From: Neocallimastix lanati (nom. inval.)
Lineage: Eukaryota; Neocallimastigomycota; Neocallimastigomycetes; Neocallimastigales; Neocallimastigaceae
NCBI GenBank assembly: GCA_016946835.1
Contig: JACVTC010000005.1
Span: 1,535,001-1,597,500 of the forward strand
DNA length: 62,500 nt
Direction: 5' to 3'
Part shown: positions 35,911-47,570 of the stretch, in pieces
Position numbering within the stretch: position 1 is the first letter of the stretch
Layout: each line of letters starts with the position of its first letter
Notes under the pieces: model-generated
What the model was told of the DNA's origin: nothing
What the model saw: only the letters and a program-made list of their open reading frames with translations
Database searches by the model: none
Translations under genes and position numbers: made by a program

Positions 35911-36832
35911 TTTTTATTTTTTTTTTTATATTTTTTTTTTTATTTAATTTTTTTTTTTTTTTTTGGTATTTATATAATTTATATCAAGATATCAATAAAG
36001 TAAAACTATAATATTATAATATATTAAAATTTAATTATTTTTGGAACATAAACCAATTTTTTTTTTTATTGATTTGTTTTATATATTATTAAAATGTATT
36101 TACAATATGTTACTGAGTTTTTAAAACTAATTTTTTTTTTTTTTTTTTGTTACAAAAATTATAAGAAAAAAAAAATTATATATAATTAAATATATAATAC
36201 AGTAAAATTCTTCTTATAATTTTTGTTAATAATTAAATTATTTACAAATAAAATAATTTACAAATAATAATAAAGTTTAATATTTATTAAAATTAAAATT
36301 ATAAAATTGAATAATTTTTTTTTAATGAGAATTTCTTGAGTCTTTTATACTTCTTTCTTTTATCATAATATTTTAACATTTATTTTAATTTTTAAATATT
36401 TTAAATTATTACTGCTTATTTTAATATTTTTAATAATTAATATTTAATTTATGCATAAAAAAAAAAAAAAGAGTAATAATATATATTAATTATATAATAT
36501 AAATTTTTATAATTTTTATTTTTTTTTTAAAAAAAAAAAATAAAGATTAAAAATTAATAAGGATAATGAATAGTTGTAAAAAAAAAAAAAAAGCAAAAAA
36601 TTAAATGACGATATTAAATTAGATTAAAATTAATTAAATAGAATATTAAACAATACTACACAAAAATAAAATAAAATAAAAACAAAAAATGATTAATGTA
36701 AATGATTAATGATCAATGTTTTATCATTGGCTATTGTACATAAAAAATTTGTAACAACTAATTTTTAATAATGAATTATTAAATTTAAATATGAAGATAT
36801 TAATTAAAAAAATAAATTAATAAATAGATTAA

Positions 36833-36867
<35 letters not shown>

Positions 36868-38072
36868 ATAGTTAAAGAATCAATAATAAATTTTAAATCT
36901 TTAATCAAAAATAAAATAAAGATAAATAAAACAAAAATAGATTAATATAATTGATATACATATAGTTATGTGTAATATGATCTACGTTATCATTTTAATT
37001 TAAATATATTAATGATATATGTATAATATATGTATATATTTAGAACTTTATAAATCCTATAGAATTATACTATTTATGATGTATCACAAAAATTTTCTAT
37101 TTTATTTTAATAACGGTAATAAATATATTAAATAATACAATATAATGAATATATTAAATATTAATGTTTTTTTTTCTATTTTTGTCATTTTTTTTTTATA
37201 TCCTAAATAAGAGAGTTTTTTATTAATTATAAAAAAATTCAAAATATAAATAATAATAAAATAAATAAATTAATTAATAAAATAAAAGGATGTAATCATA
37301 AATAAATAAAAATAAGTGTAACAAATAATTCATGAAAGTTTAAACCGTTGTTTGTATTTATATTTTCATTTATATTTAATATTAATAAAACTTTATATTT
37401 AATAAAATTTTAATTATTACTAATAATTATATTAATTAGTTTTTTTTTTTTTTTTGGAAAATTTTAATAAATTCTCCAAATTATTTAATTTATTAAAATA
37501 TAAATTAATTATATTTATTTATTTATATAATAGTTATTTTTTCATTAAATTAGTAATTTATTTATTTATTTATTTTTTATATTTATTTAGTTATTTATTT
37601 ATTTATTTAATTAGCTAGTTAACTATTTATTTAGTTAATGATTTATGCTATTATTTTTTATATGAATACAGGAACATATATATATTTATAATGCTACTAT
37701 TTTACAATTCAATTAAAAATTTAAATATATTTAGAAGCCATGCGGTATAATTTATATATCTAAGTTTTTTTATTTTTAAAAAAAAAATAACTGTTTTTAT
37801 ATAAACTTTTTAAATAATAATTACCATTTTTCTGTTCTTTTTTTTCTTTTTTTTAAAAAAAAAAATATTTGTATTTTTGTATTTTTTTTATTAAAATATT
37901 TACCATATAAGTAAAAAAATATATATATCATTCTATTAATTGTATATTAATTAAATTTGTTTGTTTAATCTTATTTTTTTTTTATTTCATTGTGGTAATT
38001 TTTTATTATTGTTAATGAAAAAACAATCTTTTATATATTTAAATATTAAAATAGAAATATTTATTATTATAT

Positions 38073-38106
<34 letters not shown>

Positions 38107-38304
38107 ATAAAATATTGTAATAATAAAAATCAAAAATTTGGTATTTAAATTAAATTAATTTAATATATACAATGGAGTAAATTTTTTTTAATAATACAGT
38201 CAGCTTTATTTTAATAATCATCAATTTATTTAATTATGTAGTCAACTTCTTTTAATAATCATTAATTTACATTGTTTATATATTTAAAAACTATATTTCT
38301 TTTA
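35911..38304. other. Upstream region of paralogue C
   Basis: No gene is seen. It contains the shared upstream motif, an inverted CCAAT (ATTGG at 36725-36729) and (AAAT)n/(TTTA)n repeats at 36826-36870 and 37555-37605. Confidence 0.55.
36191..36207 (-). promoter_or_regulatory. Conserved upstream motif of paralogue C
   Basis: TTTTACTGTATTATATA on the minus strand, 281 bp upstream of the start codon, identical to the paralogue B copy and flanked on both sides by similar AAAAATTATAAGAA sequence. Confidence 0.55.
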
Positions 38305-38490
38305 TGTTAAAATTTAATTTATTAATATATAAAAATAAAGAAAACAAACACTCGAACGTACAAAACTCAATTAAACAATTGGGTTTATGAAATAATAATT
38401 TTATTAATAAATATTAAAATAATATATCTACATTAAACAATGTAAATTTTTTATATAAAACTTCAAAAATCAATTAAAAAATAGAAAAGA

Positions 38491-38546
<56 letters not shown>

Positions 38547-38653
38547 CTGGTTTATAATAAAATATTAATAATTACTAAATAAATACATTTTACATTGATA
38601 TTTGTACTACATATTATTTATTTTTTAATATTAAATGTATTTATTATTTCACA
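38305..38653 (-). repeat. 3' LTR of the copia element
   Basis: In element orientation it starts TGTGAAATAATAAATAC and ends TTTTAACA. It contains a 52-nt A-run in that orientation. Confidence 0.95.
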
Positions 38654-38664
38654 TTCCCCCTAAT
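38654..38664 (-). other. Polypurine tract of the copia element
   Basis: ATTAGGGGGAA on the minus strand lies directly before the 3' LTR; a G-run is conspicuous in this A+T-rich sequence. It would prime plus-strand DNA synthesis. Confidence 0.85.
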
Positions 38665-38673
38665 TATTAATTT

Positions 38674-40887
38674 TTATTTATATTTGTATAATAAACTATT
38701 TCTAAAATTTTGCATTTTATATTTATTTAAAAATTTCGTCAGACCATCTGCTTTATTATTCTTTGATTCTATGTATTCAAGTTCTACTTTTTTTTCCTTT
38801 ATTAATTCTCTGATTTTATGATATTTAATGTCAATGTGTTTTGATCTTGGGTTTATTGTATTATTTTCAGCGTTATATATTGCTGCTTGATTGTCAATGT
38901 AAATTTTTATGCATTCTCTTTGATCCTTTATTTCTCCTAAAATGTTTCTATACCATAAAGCTTGTTTCGCACATTCACATAGTCCATAATATTCGGCTTC
39001 TGCGGTGGAGGTAGCTACACACTTTTGAAGCTTTGAGTACCAACTAGTTGGACCTGAACCCATAAAATAGATAAAACCTGTCGTAGACCTTCTCGTTTCT
39101 TTATCATTAGCATAATCTGAATCGACATACGTTTTTAGACATTTTTCTCCATTAAATAAAATACCGTAATATTTTGCTCCTTTTAAATATCTGAATATTT
39201 GTATTACGTTTTTCCAATCTTTTACCTTTGGTTCTTTGCAATGTTGAGCTACTCTATTCACAGAAAACATAATATCTGGTCTTGTACAGATAGCCAAATA
39301 TATTAAACTTCCTACGGCGGACCTATACGTTGTTGGATCAAATAATTCTTCATCATCTTCTTTATCAGATAAACTTGGTTCGATAGTTCCTATTTCTTTA
39401 CAATCTTTTAGTCCAAATTTTTCGAGTATGTCTTCCAAATATCTTTCTTGATGTAAAAGGTAACCATTAGGAATCCTTTCTATTTTTATACCTATAATAA
39501 AATTTGCTTTACCAATATCAGTTACAGAGTATTTTTCTTTAATTAGTCTTACTGTTTTATTAATTTCATCATCTTTACCTGTAATTAATAAATCATCTAC
39601 GTATACTCCTATAACACACACGAGTTTATTATCTTTTTTCTTAATAAAAATACACGGTTCACTGACTAATTCATAGAATCCCAAATGTTTTAAAGTAGTA
39701 CTAATATTATTATTCCATTCTCTTGCAGCCTGTTTTAGTCCATATAAAGCCTTTTGTAACTTAAAATATCCTTTTCCAAAATTTGGATCTCCTTCAGGTA
39801 TCTTCATAAAAATGTCTTCCTTCAAATCGGCATATAGATAAGCTGCCTTTATATCCATTTGGTGAATGTTAAAATTGTTTTCTGCAGCAATAGATATTAT
39901 TATTCTTAATGAATCCTGCTTTAGTGTTGGTGAAAAAGTTTCTTTATAATCTTCTCCATATTCCTGGGTATAACCTCTTGCTACTAGCCTTGCTTTATAT
40001 TTATCGATTTTTCCTTCACTATCTCTTTTAATTTTGAAAACCCACCTGGAATCGATTATATTAGCGCCTTCAGGAACCTTTTCAATCTTTTTAAATACTT
40101 TCCTTTCTTTCATATTATTTAATTCGTTTTCTATAGCACTTATCCATTTTTCTTTGTCTTTTCTTTTGAAGATTTCCATATATGAATTTGGTTCTCTGAT
40201 TTGGTTAATTGTCGTTAAACATTCCCTTTTTCTCTTATTACTGTTCTCTTGTATTTCTCCTCTATAGTCACTTACGTTAATTCCTTCCACATTTTCCTCT
40301 ACATTTGTATTTACATTAGCATTTTTATTTAAACTTTTAACCTTTCTTTTTCCTTCATGCATTATTGTTTCATATTCTCTACTTTTATTTTTATTAAAAT
40401 TTAGCGAATCATTATTAATTATTTTAAACTTCTCAAAATTTTTATTATTGTCCATTTTTGATTCATTAATTTTATTTTTTGAATTAATTAAATTATTTTT
40501 TAATTTATACGATTTTAATAAATTTTTATCTTTTGAAAATTTTTTATTGTCTTTATTTTTAAAAGTTAAATGTAAATTAGATTTTTGATTATTTTCTGAA
40601 TAATTATTTTTTATATTAATTTTATATTTATTTATAACTTCTACATGATTTTTTTTAGGATTTTTATCAAACTTTACAGGATTTTTGTCAGGATTTTCAG
40701 GATTTTTGTTTTCAATTATTTTGTTTTCAGGATATATTTGATTCATTAGGTTTGTATTATTTTTCGTATTATTTGTTTTTATTTTTATTTCCCTTGAATT
40801 CTTATTTTTTAATTTTGAATTGCTTGAATGATTTTCGACATTAACTTTATTTGGATTAATTTCTAAATTAATTTTTTGACTAATTTC

Positions 40888-40919
<32 letters not shown>

Positions 40920-43533
40920 TACTATTATTATTATTATTATTATTATTTGGAATAATATTTTTAACAATTTGTTTATTGTTATTTTCAAAAATTTCTTTGT
41001 TTACATCTAAATGAGAACACTCTTCATTGGGATTATTTTCACTCAAATTATTTTCAATCAAATTATTTTCACTCAAATTATTTTCAATCAAATTATTTTC
41101 ACTCAAATTATTTTCACTCAAATTATTTTTACTCAAATTGTTTTCAGTTGAATTATTATTATTTGAAGTATTTTCAACTAAATTTTTATTTAAATTATTT
41201 TCAATTAAAATATTTTTATTTGAATTATCTTCAATTATAATGTTTTCTTTTAAATTAAACGCGTCATTTTCATTATTTTTGTTTATAATGGTAATTTCTT
41301 CTTTATCATAGTCATCTAATTCCAATATCTCTTTACCTTTATCTTTGTTTTTATTTATAATAGATACTTTTTCGCCGTTAATACTTTCTCCCTTACCTTT
41401 ATTGAAATAAATATCTTCGTTAACATTTCTATTTAGAATAACTTCACTATTATTATTGATTAATTTATTCCTTTCATTAATAATATTTATATTGTTTTTA
41501 ATATTGTTTTCTTCGTTATAGTTCTGTTTACTTGTTGAACTTTCTTCTAATTTTTCTTTCTGTTTTGCTTCACCTAATGAAAGCGTATTCGTTTTTGTAT
41601 TACCGTGCTTTATCAACGTGTTTATGTTCTCAAGTTTCTCTTCTATTAATTTAAATTTATTCTCAAGATGTTCTTTTTCTTTTTGACTTAATGAAAGATT
41701 TTCTTCTTCTTTATCTTTACTGATATCATTTTTTGAATTATTTGGAAAATCTTGCATGTCTAAATTGACAATATCTTCTTTTACTGTTCGTTCATTGTTA
41801 TTATCTCTTTGACTCCTGTTCTCTTCATTGTTCTCTTCTTGAGGATCTTCTTCTATTTCTTTATTTTCTTGAATAATATTAATTATGTCATTTCTGTTGT
41901 AGTAATTTCTTTCTTCTAAGTTTTTCATTAATGTGTCTTCATCTTGCGTTTCGGTTTCTTCATTTTCATATCTCCTTGTTTCAGATACATAATCAAAGTT
42001 AAAGTTACCTGGCTGGTCTTCAAGAAATTCTACCACACGTTTCACATATATTTTCATTTTATCAATATCGAATATTCTGTACCCTGTTGAGTCTTCGTCA
42101 TATCCCAGAAAAATTCCTTTTCTTGAATTACTCCTAAATTTTTCTGGATTTACTTCATAATAGTAAACTTTACAGCCAAATACATGTAATTTACTATTGT
42201 CAACTTTCTTTTCGTAGAATACTTCGAATGGGATTTTGTTATTATTTCCATGATGCGGCACCCTATTATGCACATAATTAGCTGTCTTTAAAGCATCTTC
42301 CCAAAATCTTCTACATAATTGACTATCTATTAACATTGCGGTAGCAATTTGGATAAGCACTCCGTTTAGTCTTTCTGCTCTACCGTTTTGTTGAGGATTT
42401 CCTGGTACAGTGAATTGTTGCGTGATTCCGTATTTGTTGCATATTTCTTTAAAATTATTTGAAGTGAATTCTGTTCCATTATCACTTCTTAAATATATTA
42501 TATTTGAATTTGTTTTATTTTTAATTTTGATATACCATGTTTCAAATACTTGGTATACTTCCGACTTCTTCTTTACTGTAAGGACCCAACCATATCTACT
42601 ATAATCATCTAAAATAGTCACGAAATAACAGTTGCCATAAATTGATGGTGGTGCCGGTCCAACAAGATCTATATGCACTAATTCAAGAATTTTTCTCGAA
42701 TTATTTTGTGCTTTACCATATGGTTCATTCTTCATTTTTGCTTGCATACAGATCTCACATTTATCTATTTTGTTTCCATAGGTCAGGTGCCCAATTCTTC
42801 GATGCCATAGAATATCATTACCTTTAGTGTTGACGTTATTGCATAGTATATTACTACTTTTAATACATACTTCAAAAACATCATTATCACTAGCTTTAAT
42901 TTTTGAAATTGTATTAAAATACTTATCTAGGATATACGCATATACGTCATCGTATTCCTTTATAAAAACTATTACATATTCATCCCTTGCTAGTTTACTA
43001 ATCGAAATTAAATTTCTTTTAATATCCGGAACATATAATACTTCCTTTAGCTTTAATAATTCTTTGTTCATATTTCCTTGTATCTCTCCAATGTGTGTTG
43101 AGTTGGTTGTATTCCCATTTGCATAATTTATTTCTTCCACGTGTTCCTCTTCATTCATTAGTATATTTTTGTTTTGAGTCATATGATTAGATGCACCTGA
43201 ATCTAGAGTCCACCAACTACATTCTACATGATTTTTAGTTACGTTATTATTAAATACATTATTGCATTGTTTTGTATTGCCACTACATGGATTTTCAAAA
43301 GAAGTGTTATAATCCAGAACAAATAAATCATTAAGATTTAATTTATCATTGTCTGTTTCTGTTATTGTCATATTGGCCTGTTTTTTGTTTACCTTGCCTC
43401 CCTTGTTTCTTGGCGAATTCTTGTGACATCTTCCTTTTAATCTTGCAATCTCTTTCAAAATGACCAAATCTGTGGCAAAAGAAACATTCAACATTAGAAT
43501 TAGTTTTTCTACCTTCTCCATTACCTTTCTCAT
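38674..43533 (-). CDS. Copia Pol polyprotein (protease, integrase, reverse transcriptase, RNase H)
   Basis: Open for 1619 codons. Aspartic protease DSGASNHM near 111; GAG-pre-integrase His/Cys cluster (WHRRIGH...CEIC) near 243-263; integrase with D of HIDLVGP near 287, SDNGTEF near 353 and E of GRAERLNGV near 388; reverse transcriptase from about 1120 (WVFKIKRD, KARLVARGYTQ, QMDIKAAYLYADL) with active-site YVDDLL near 1310; RNase H with TYVDSDYA near 1470, AEAEYYG near 1513 and YIDNQAA near 1547. It is longer than usual because about 550 residues of Asn/Lys/Glu-rich low-complexity sequence, including NNLSENNLIE repeats, lie between integrase and RT. The first Met is probably not used: Pol should be made as a Gag-Pol fusion by +1 frameshifting, since it overlaps gag by 188 nt in the +1 frame. 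Confidence 0.95.
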
Positions 43534-44371
43534 AATTTCTTTTTGGATATCTTCTAAAGTCTTGATTTACTCCTTTTCCTTTTCCTTGGCTTTGGGTCGT
43601 AGTGCTGAATACATGTTGTATTCCTATCATCTTTCCTTTTTTTCTTTCTTCGACTTTCTTGAGTCGTTCTACAAGCCCTAATGTATATTCTTTACAGCTT
43701 TTCCAGTCTTTTTGATCAAAAATATTTACGCTTTGATATTCTTCTGGTAAAGAGTTAAATAATAGTAATTTCTTTTCCTCATCTGTAACTACAACATTCA
43801 TATATTCTATCATATTAATATTCTTACTTAATTTTGTTAAAAATCTTGAAAAGCTTGTTTTGGGGTTGTATCTTAAAGCATTAGTTTCATCGATTAGTTG
43901 ATTTCTCCTTGTTACATCATCTCCAATATGAATTTGTTGTAACGTTTGCCAAATTTGATAACCTGTAAGAGATGGATCTTGAATATCTTGTTGTGTTTTT
44001 GGTCCCAACGTGCTTCTTATTAAACTTTTTAAACTGACATCTGTTTTTAAATCCTCTTTTGTCACTGATTCTCCATATTTCATTTTGTACTCATATGGTG
44101 CAATTAAATCATTTATACTTTCTGTTCCATTAACTATGGGAACTTTTGGAGTATGATCTATATCGACCCATTCTTCGAGATCATAGTATTGTAAGATACC
44201 TCTCATGAATAGTTGCCAGGTTATGATGTTATTACTGTCTAATTCATATATAACTTTTCCTATTAGGACAGAGGGATCAAATCTTTTGATTTGAGGAATA
44301 TTGTTATCCATAGTAGTAATGGTACTAGAAGTAGCATTTTCTGTTGATCGTTTTAAAGTATTTTTACTCAT
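43346..44371 (-). CDS. Copia Gag protein
   Basis: 341 residues. The N-terminal two thirds is a UBN2-like copia capsid region (ITWQLFMRGIL, YQIWQTLQQIH, LLLFNSLPEEYQ). A single zinc knuckle CFFCHRFGHFERDC (CX2CX4HX4C) near residues 296-309 binds RNA, followed by a basic tail. The start at 44371 follows a ~100-nt leader after the PBS. It packages the element RNA in cytoplasmic particles. Confidence 0.93.
   Translation of the reverse strand: MSKNTLKRSTENATSSTITTMDNNIPQIKRFDPSVLIGKVIYELDSNNIITWQLFMRGILQYYDLEEWVDIDHTPKVPIVNGTESINDLIAPYEYKMKYGESVTKEDLKTDVSLKSLIRSTLGPKTQQDIQDPSLTGYQIWQTLQQIHIGDDVTRRNQLIDETNALRYNPKTSFSRFLTKLSKNINMIEYMNVVVTDEEKKLLLFNSLPEEYQSVNIFDQKDWKSCKEYTLGLVERLKKVEERKKGKMIGIQHVFSTTTQSQGKGKGVNQDFRRYPKRNYEKGNGEGRKTNSNVECFFCHRFGHFERDCKIKRKMSQEFAKKQGRQGKQKTGQYDNNRNRQ
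43396..43402 (-). promoter_or_regulatory. Candidate +1 frameshift site GGG-AGG-C
   Basis: In gag frame the overlap contains GGG AGG C. The second codon and following base equal those of the Ty1 slip site (CTT AGG C), where a slowly decoded AGG promotes +1 slippage. Pol is in the +1 frame relative to gag, so a slip here (GGG-A-GGC) joins them between the zinc knuckle and the protease. The slip codon GGG differs from Ty1, so the exact site is inference. Confidence 0.45.
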
Positions 44372-44470
44372 TTTGAATTTTAAATATTTTAATTTTTTTT
44401 TTTTTTTTATTTACTTATTTAAAAATTGAAATTGAATGATTTTTCAACGAAGTAAAATTATAATGAGTCA

Positions 44471-44485
44471 ATGAGACTCTTAATC
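44471..44485 (-). other. Primer binding site matching the anticodon arm of tRNA-Lys(CUU)
   Basis: The plus-strand sequence ATGAGACTCTTAATC abuts the 5' LTR and equals the anticodon-arm region of eukaryotic tRNA-Lys(CUU), with CTT the anticodon. It would anneal to the 3' end of a 5' half-tRNA cut at the anticodon loop, as Drosophila copia does with initiator tRNA-Met. No TGG (CCA-end complement) is present at the LTR junction, so conventional 3'-end priming is unlikely. Confidence 0.7.
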
Positions 44486-44671
44486 TGTTAAAATTTAATT
44501 TATTAATATATAAAAATAAAGAAAACAAACACTCGAACGTACAAAACTCAATTAAACAATTGGGTTTATGAAATAATAATTTTATTAATAAATATTAAAA
44601 TAATATATCTACATTAAACAATGTAAATTTTTTATATAAAACTTCAAAAATCAATTAAAAAATAGAAAAGA

Positions 44672-44725
<54 letters not shown>

Positions 44726-44832
44726 CTGGTTTATAATAAAATATTAATAATTACTAAATAAATACATTTTACATTGATATTTGTACTACATATTATTTAT
44801 TTTTTAATATTAAATGTATTTATTATTTCACA
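44486..44832 (-). repeat. 5' LTR of the copia element
   Basis: Identical to the 3' LTR apart from two fewer T in the T-run. It should hold the element promoter, though no TATA box can be singled out. Confidence 0.95.
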
Positions 44833-46287
44833 TTTTATTTATAAATAAATGATTAGATTTTATATAGAGAGAGAGTTTTTCTAACCATTCATGATAAGGA
44901 TTTTGTAAATAACTTTTATATATGATGTCATTTTATTATTTAAAAAAATGTTACATTAAAATAAAAAATAATAATAAAAGTAATTTTTATCAATTGAAGA
45001 TTGGTGCTATATTAAATATATGACCTATATTATTAATATAAATCTTAATATTTTTAATTAGTTACATATACTTTTTAATTTTTTTTTTTTTTTTTTTTTT
45101 AAAAATTTATTGTTGATAAAATTAAAATAATAATTGTGACAATTTGTATTTAACGATCAGAAATTATTATAAACTTTTTTTTATTTTATTTTTATTCATT
45201 TATTTTTTTTATTTATTTATTTTTTTACTAATATTTTATATTTTATGTTTTATATTTTATATTTTATATTTTATATTTTATATTTTATATTTTATATTTT
45301 ATATTTTATATTTTATATTTTATATTTTATATTTTATATTTGAATATTTTATATTTGAATATTTTATATTTTATATTTTATATTTTATATTTTATATTTT
45401 ATATTTTATATTTTATATTTTATATTTTATATTTGAATATTTTATATTTGAATATTTTATATTTTATATTTTATATTTTATATTTATTTTATATTTTATA
45501 TTTTATATTTTATACTTCATATTTTATTTAATATATATAATTTAATTTAATTTAAAAATTTAAAAAATAATTATTCTTAATTTGTCATAAAAAGATTAAA
45601 AATTGTACAACAAAGTTTAAATTATATTTTTAAATTATATTTTTTTTTATATTTTTTTATTTTTTTTATATTTTTTTTATTTATTTAACTTTTTAGATTT
45701 TATTTAATTGAATATAAGAAAGGGATTATTAGAAATTATTATTAAAATATAACTTTTGAAAAATTAAAATTTGATATAAATATATATATATATTTAATTA
45801 TTTATTAAAATACATAAATAGCATATGTCTATATGTATCATGAAATAATAAGTATAAAAAAAAAAAATATTATTTATCATTTATAATCATAATTAATCTC
45901 GAAAAGTATCAATAATACATAATTATATATATACATAGTTTTTTTTTTACAGTTTTTTTACGGCAACAATAATTTTGTAATCCTTTTACAATATATAACA
46001 TCATAAAAAAATTTTATATTTAAAATAAAAATAAGATATTATAAAGTATTACATAAAAGGTGACTAAAATATATAAATATATATATATATATAATAAAAA
46101 GATATTTAAAAAAAATAATTAAAGGATTAAGTACGTCATTCATAAAGATCAATAGGAAGAAGAATTAAAAAAAAATAATAATAATAAAAATAAATTAAAA
46201 TAATTAAATAATAATAATAATTTTTATTATTATTAAAATATTTAAATAGTTTAATTTTTTTTTAATAAAAAATTTAAATAAAAATAA

Positions 46288-46336
<49 letters not shown>

Positions 46337-46545
46337 ATGGCGCTTTATTTTAATAAAAAATTAAACTATTTAAATATTAATATACATCTATTCTTATCTA
46401 ATGCATTTTTAATTTCTAATATTTTGAAGAATAGTTTTTCTAATAAAAGAAAAAATAAACTTTTTTTCATTTTATTCATTTTCATATTCTATATGAACAT
46501 TAATTCCTTTAAGATTAATAATCCTTAATAAAAAAAAAATAATCC

Positions 46546-46577
<32 letters not shown>
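44833..46577. other. A+T-rich region with a heptamer microsatellite
   Basis: No gene is seen. It contains the (ATATTTT)n array below and a 46-nt A-run at about 46290-46335. The 63-codon frame at 46337-46528 is probably not a gene. Confidence 0.55.
45231..45520. repeat. (ATATTTT)n heptanucleotide array, ~290 bp
   Basis: Unit ATATTTT, with GAATATTTT variants inserted as pairs at two places, indicating duplication of a variant block. Confidence 0.92.
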
Positions 46578-46581
<4 letters not shown>

Positions 46582-46628
46582 GATGGTGGAGCAATTGGAG
46601 TATTACCAATTCCATCTATACTACACAT
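46578..46628 (-). pseudogene. Relic of a Gly/Ala-rich secreted protein gene (C-terminal end)
   Basis: The minus strand reads GIGNTPIAPPS then TAA. It matches the end of paralogue D (GGAPTAPPS then TAA) in protein and DNA (agatggtggagca both). Nothing of the rest of the gene remains on its 5' side; the sequence to the left and right is A+T-rich. It indicates a lost copy in the array. Confidence 0.55.
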
Positions 46629-46642
46629 ATTATAATATTTTT

Positions 46643-46682
<40 letters not shown>

Positions 46683-47534
46683 CTTTTTAATTTAGAATAT
46701 TAAATATTTATGTCTTTACTATTAAAAATCATTGTTTAATTACGAATTTTATAATGTCCTAATCTTCCTATTTGTAATTAAATAAAACTCAAGATTAAAT
46801 AAATTAATAATAAAAGCAATAATTCTTTTATACTTTTTTTTTTTTTTTTTTTATGTTCATTTGAAATTTTATTAAATAAAATATTAATTGAAAAATATAA
46901 ATATTTATATTTTTAATAGTATTTTATTAATAAATATAATATTTCTTGAAAAGATAAAAGACAAATAATCTTCTTAATTTAAAATATTAAAAATATATTT
47001 TTTTTATTATTAAAAATTAATTTACGAATTTCATAAAGTCTTAAACAATTAATAATGAAAGCAATAATTTATTTTAAATTAATATTCATTCGAAATATTA
47101 TTAAAATAAAATATTAATTATAAATTAAAAACTGAAGATATATATATATATATTTATATTAATTGTATTTTATTAATAAATGTATATTAAATTTAAAATT
47201 GTAATTTTACAAAAATAAGATATAATTATTATTTTTTTTTTTTTTTTTTTAGAAAAAATGTTAATAAATTTATATTTGCATAATATGGTTATTATTAATT
47301 ATTAAAAAATTTTTTTAAATAAATAATATTCCTTTTTGTTGTTTTTATTTTTTATTAAACTAGGATGGGAACACAATTTCTATTACTTTATTTATTAATT
47401 ACGAGAATTTTTTAATAGATTTTATACATTTACATTAAAAGATTCATTATGAGAAGAATGATTATTACTATTCATGTATGAAGATGGGATGAATGATAGA
47501 GATTCTCCTTTTCCAAATTGGTTTTCTTTTTTTT

Positions 47535-47570
<36 letters not shown>

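Larger units (their letters stand above)
38305..44832 (-). mobile_element. Ty1/copia LTR retrotransposon, intact and young
   Basis: 6.5-kb element on the minus strand with 349- and 347-bp LTRs that differ, as far as I can read, only in the length of a poly(T) run (52 versus 50). The LTRs begin TG and end CA, and the element is flanked by a 5-bp duplication tttta (38300-38304 and 44833-44837). Gag and pol frames are both open, the domain order is PR-IN-RT-RNase H (Ty1/copia order), and PBS and PPT are at the expected places. Identical LTRs imply very recent insertion. Confidence 0.97.

Noticed and set aside
40034-43681. Plus-strand frames of 60-100 codons within the copia element
   Set aside because: They are antisense shadows of gag and pol.
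45144-45545. 133-codon Tyr/Ile/Phe frame
   Set aside because: It is the translation of an (ATATTTT)n array. The same reasoning applies to 30415-30753, 33335-33634 and 58431-58640.
46337-46528. 63-codon frame after a 46-nt A-run
   Set aside because: Lys/Asn/Phe/Ile-only composition, no homology to the local family, no conserved copy.
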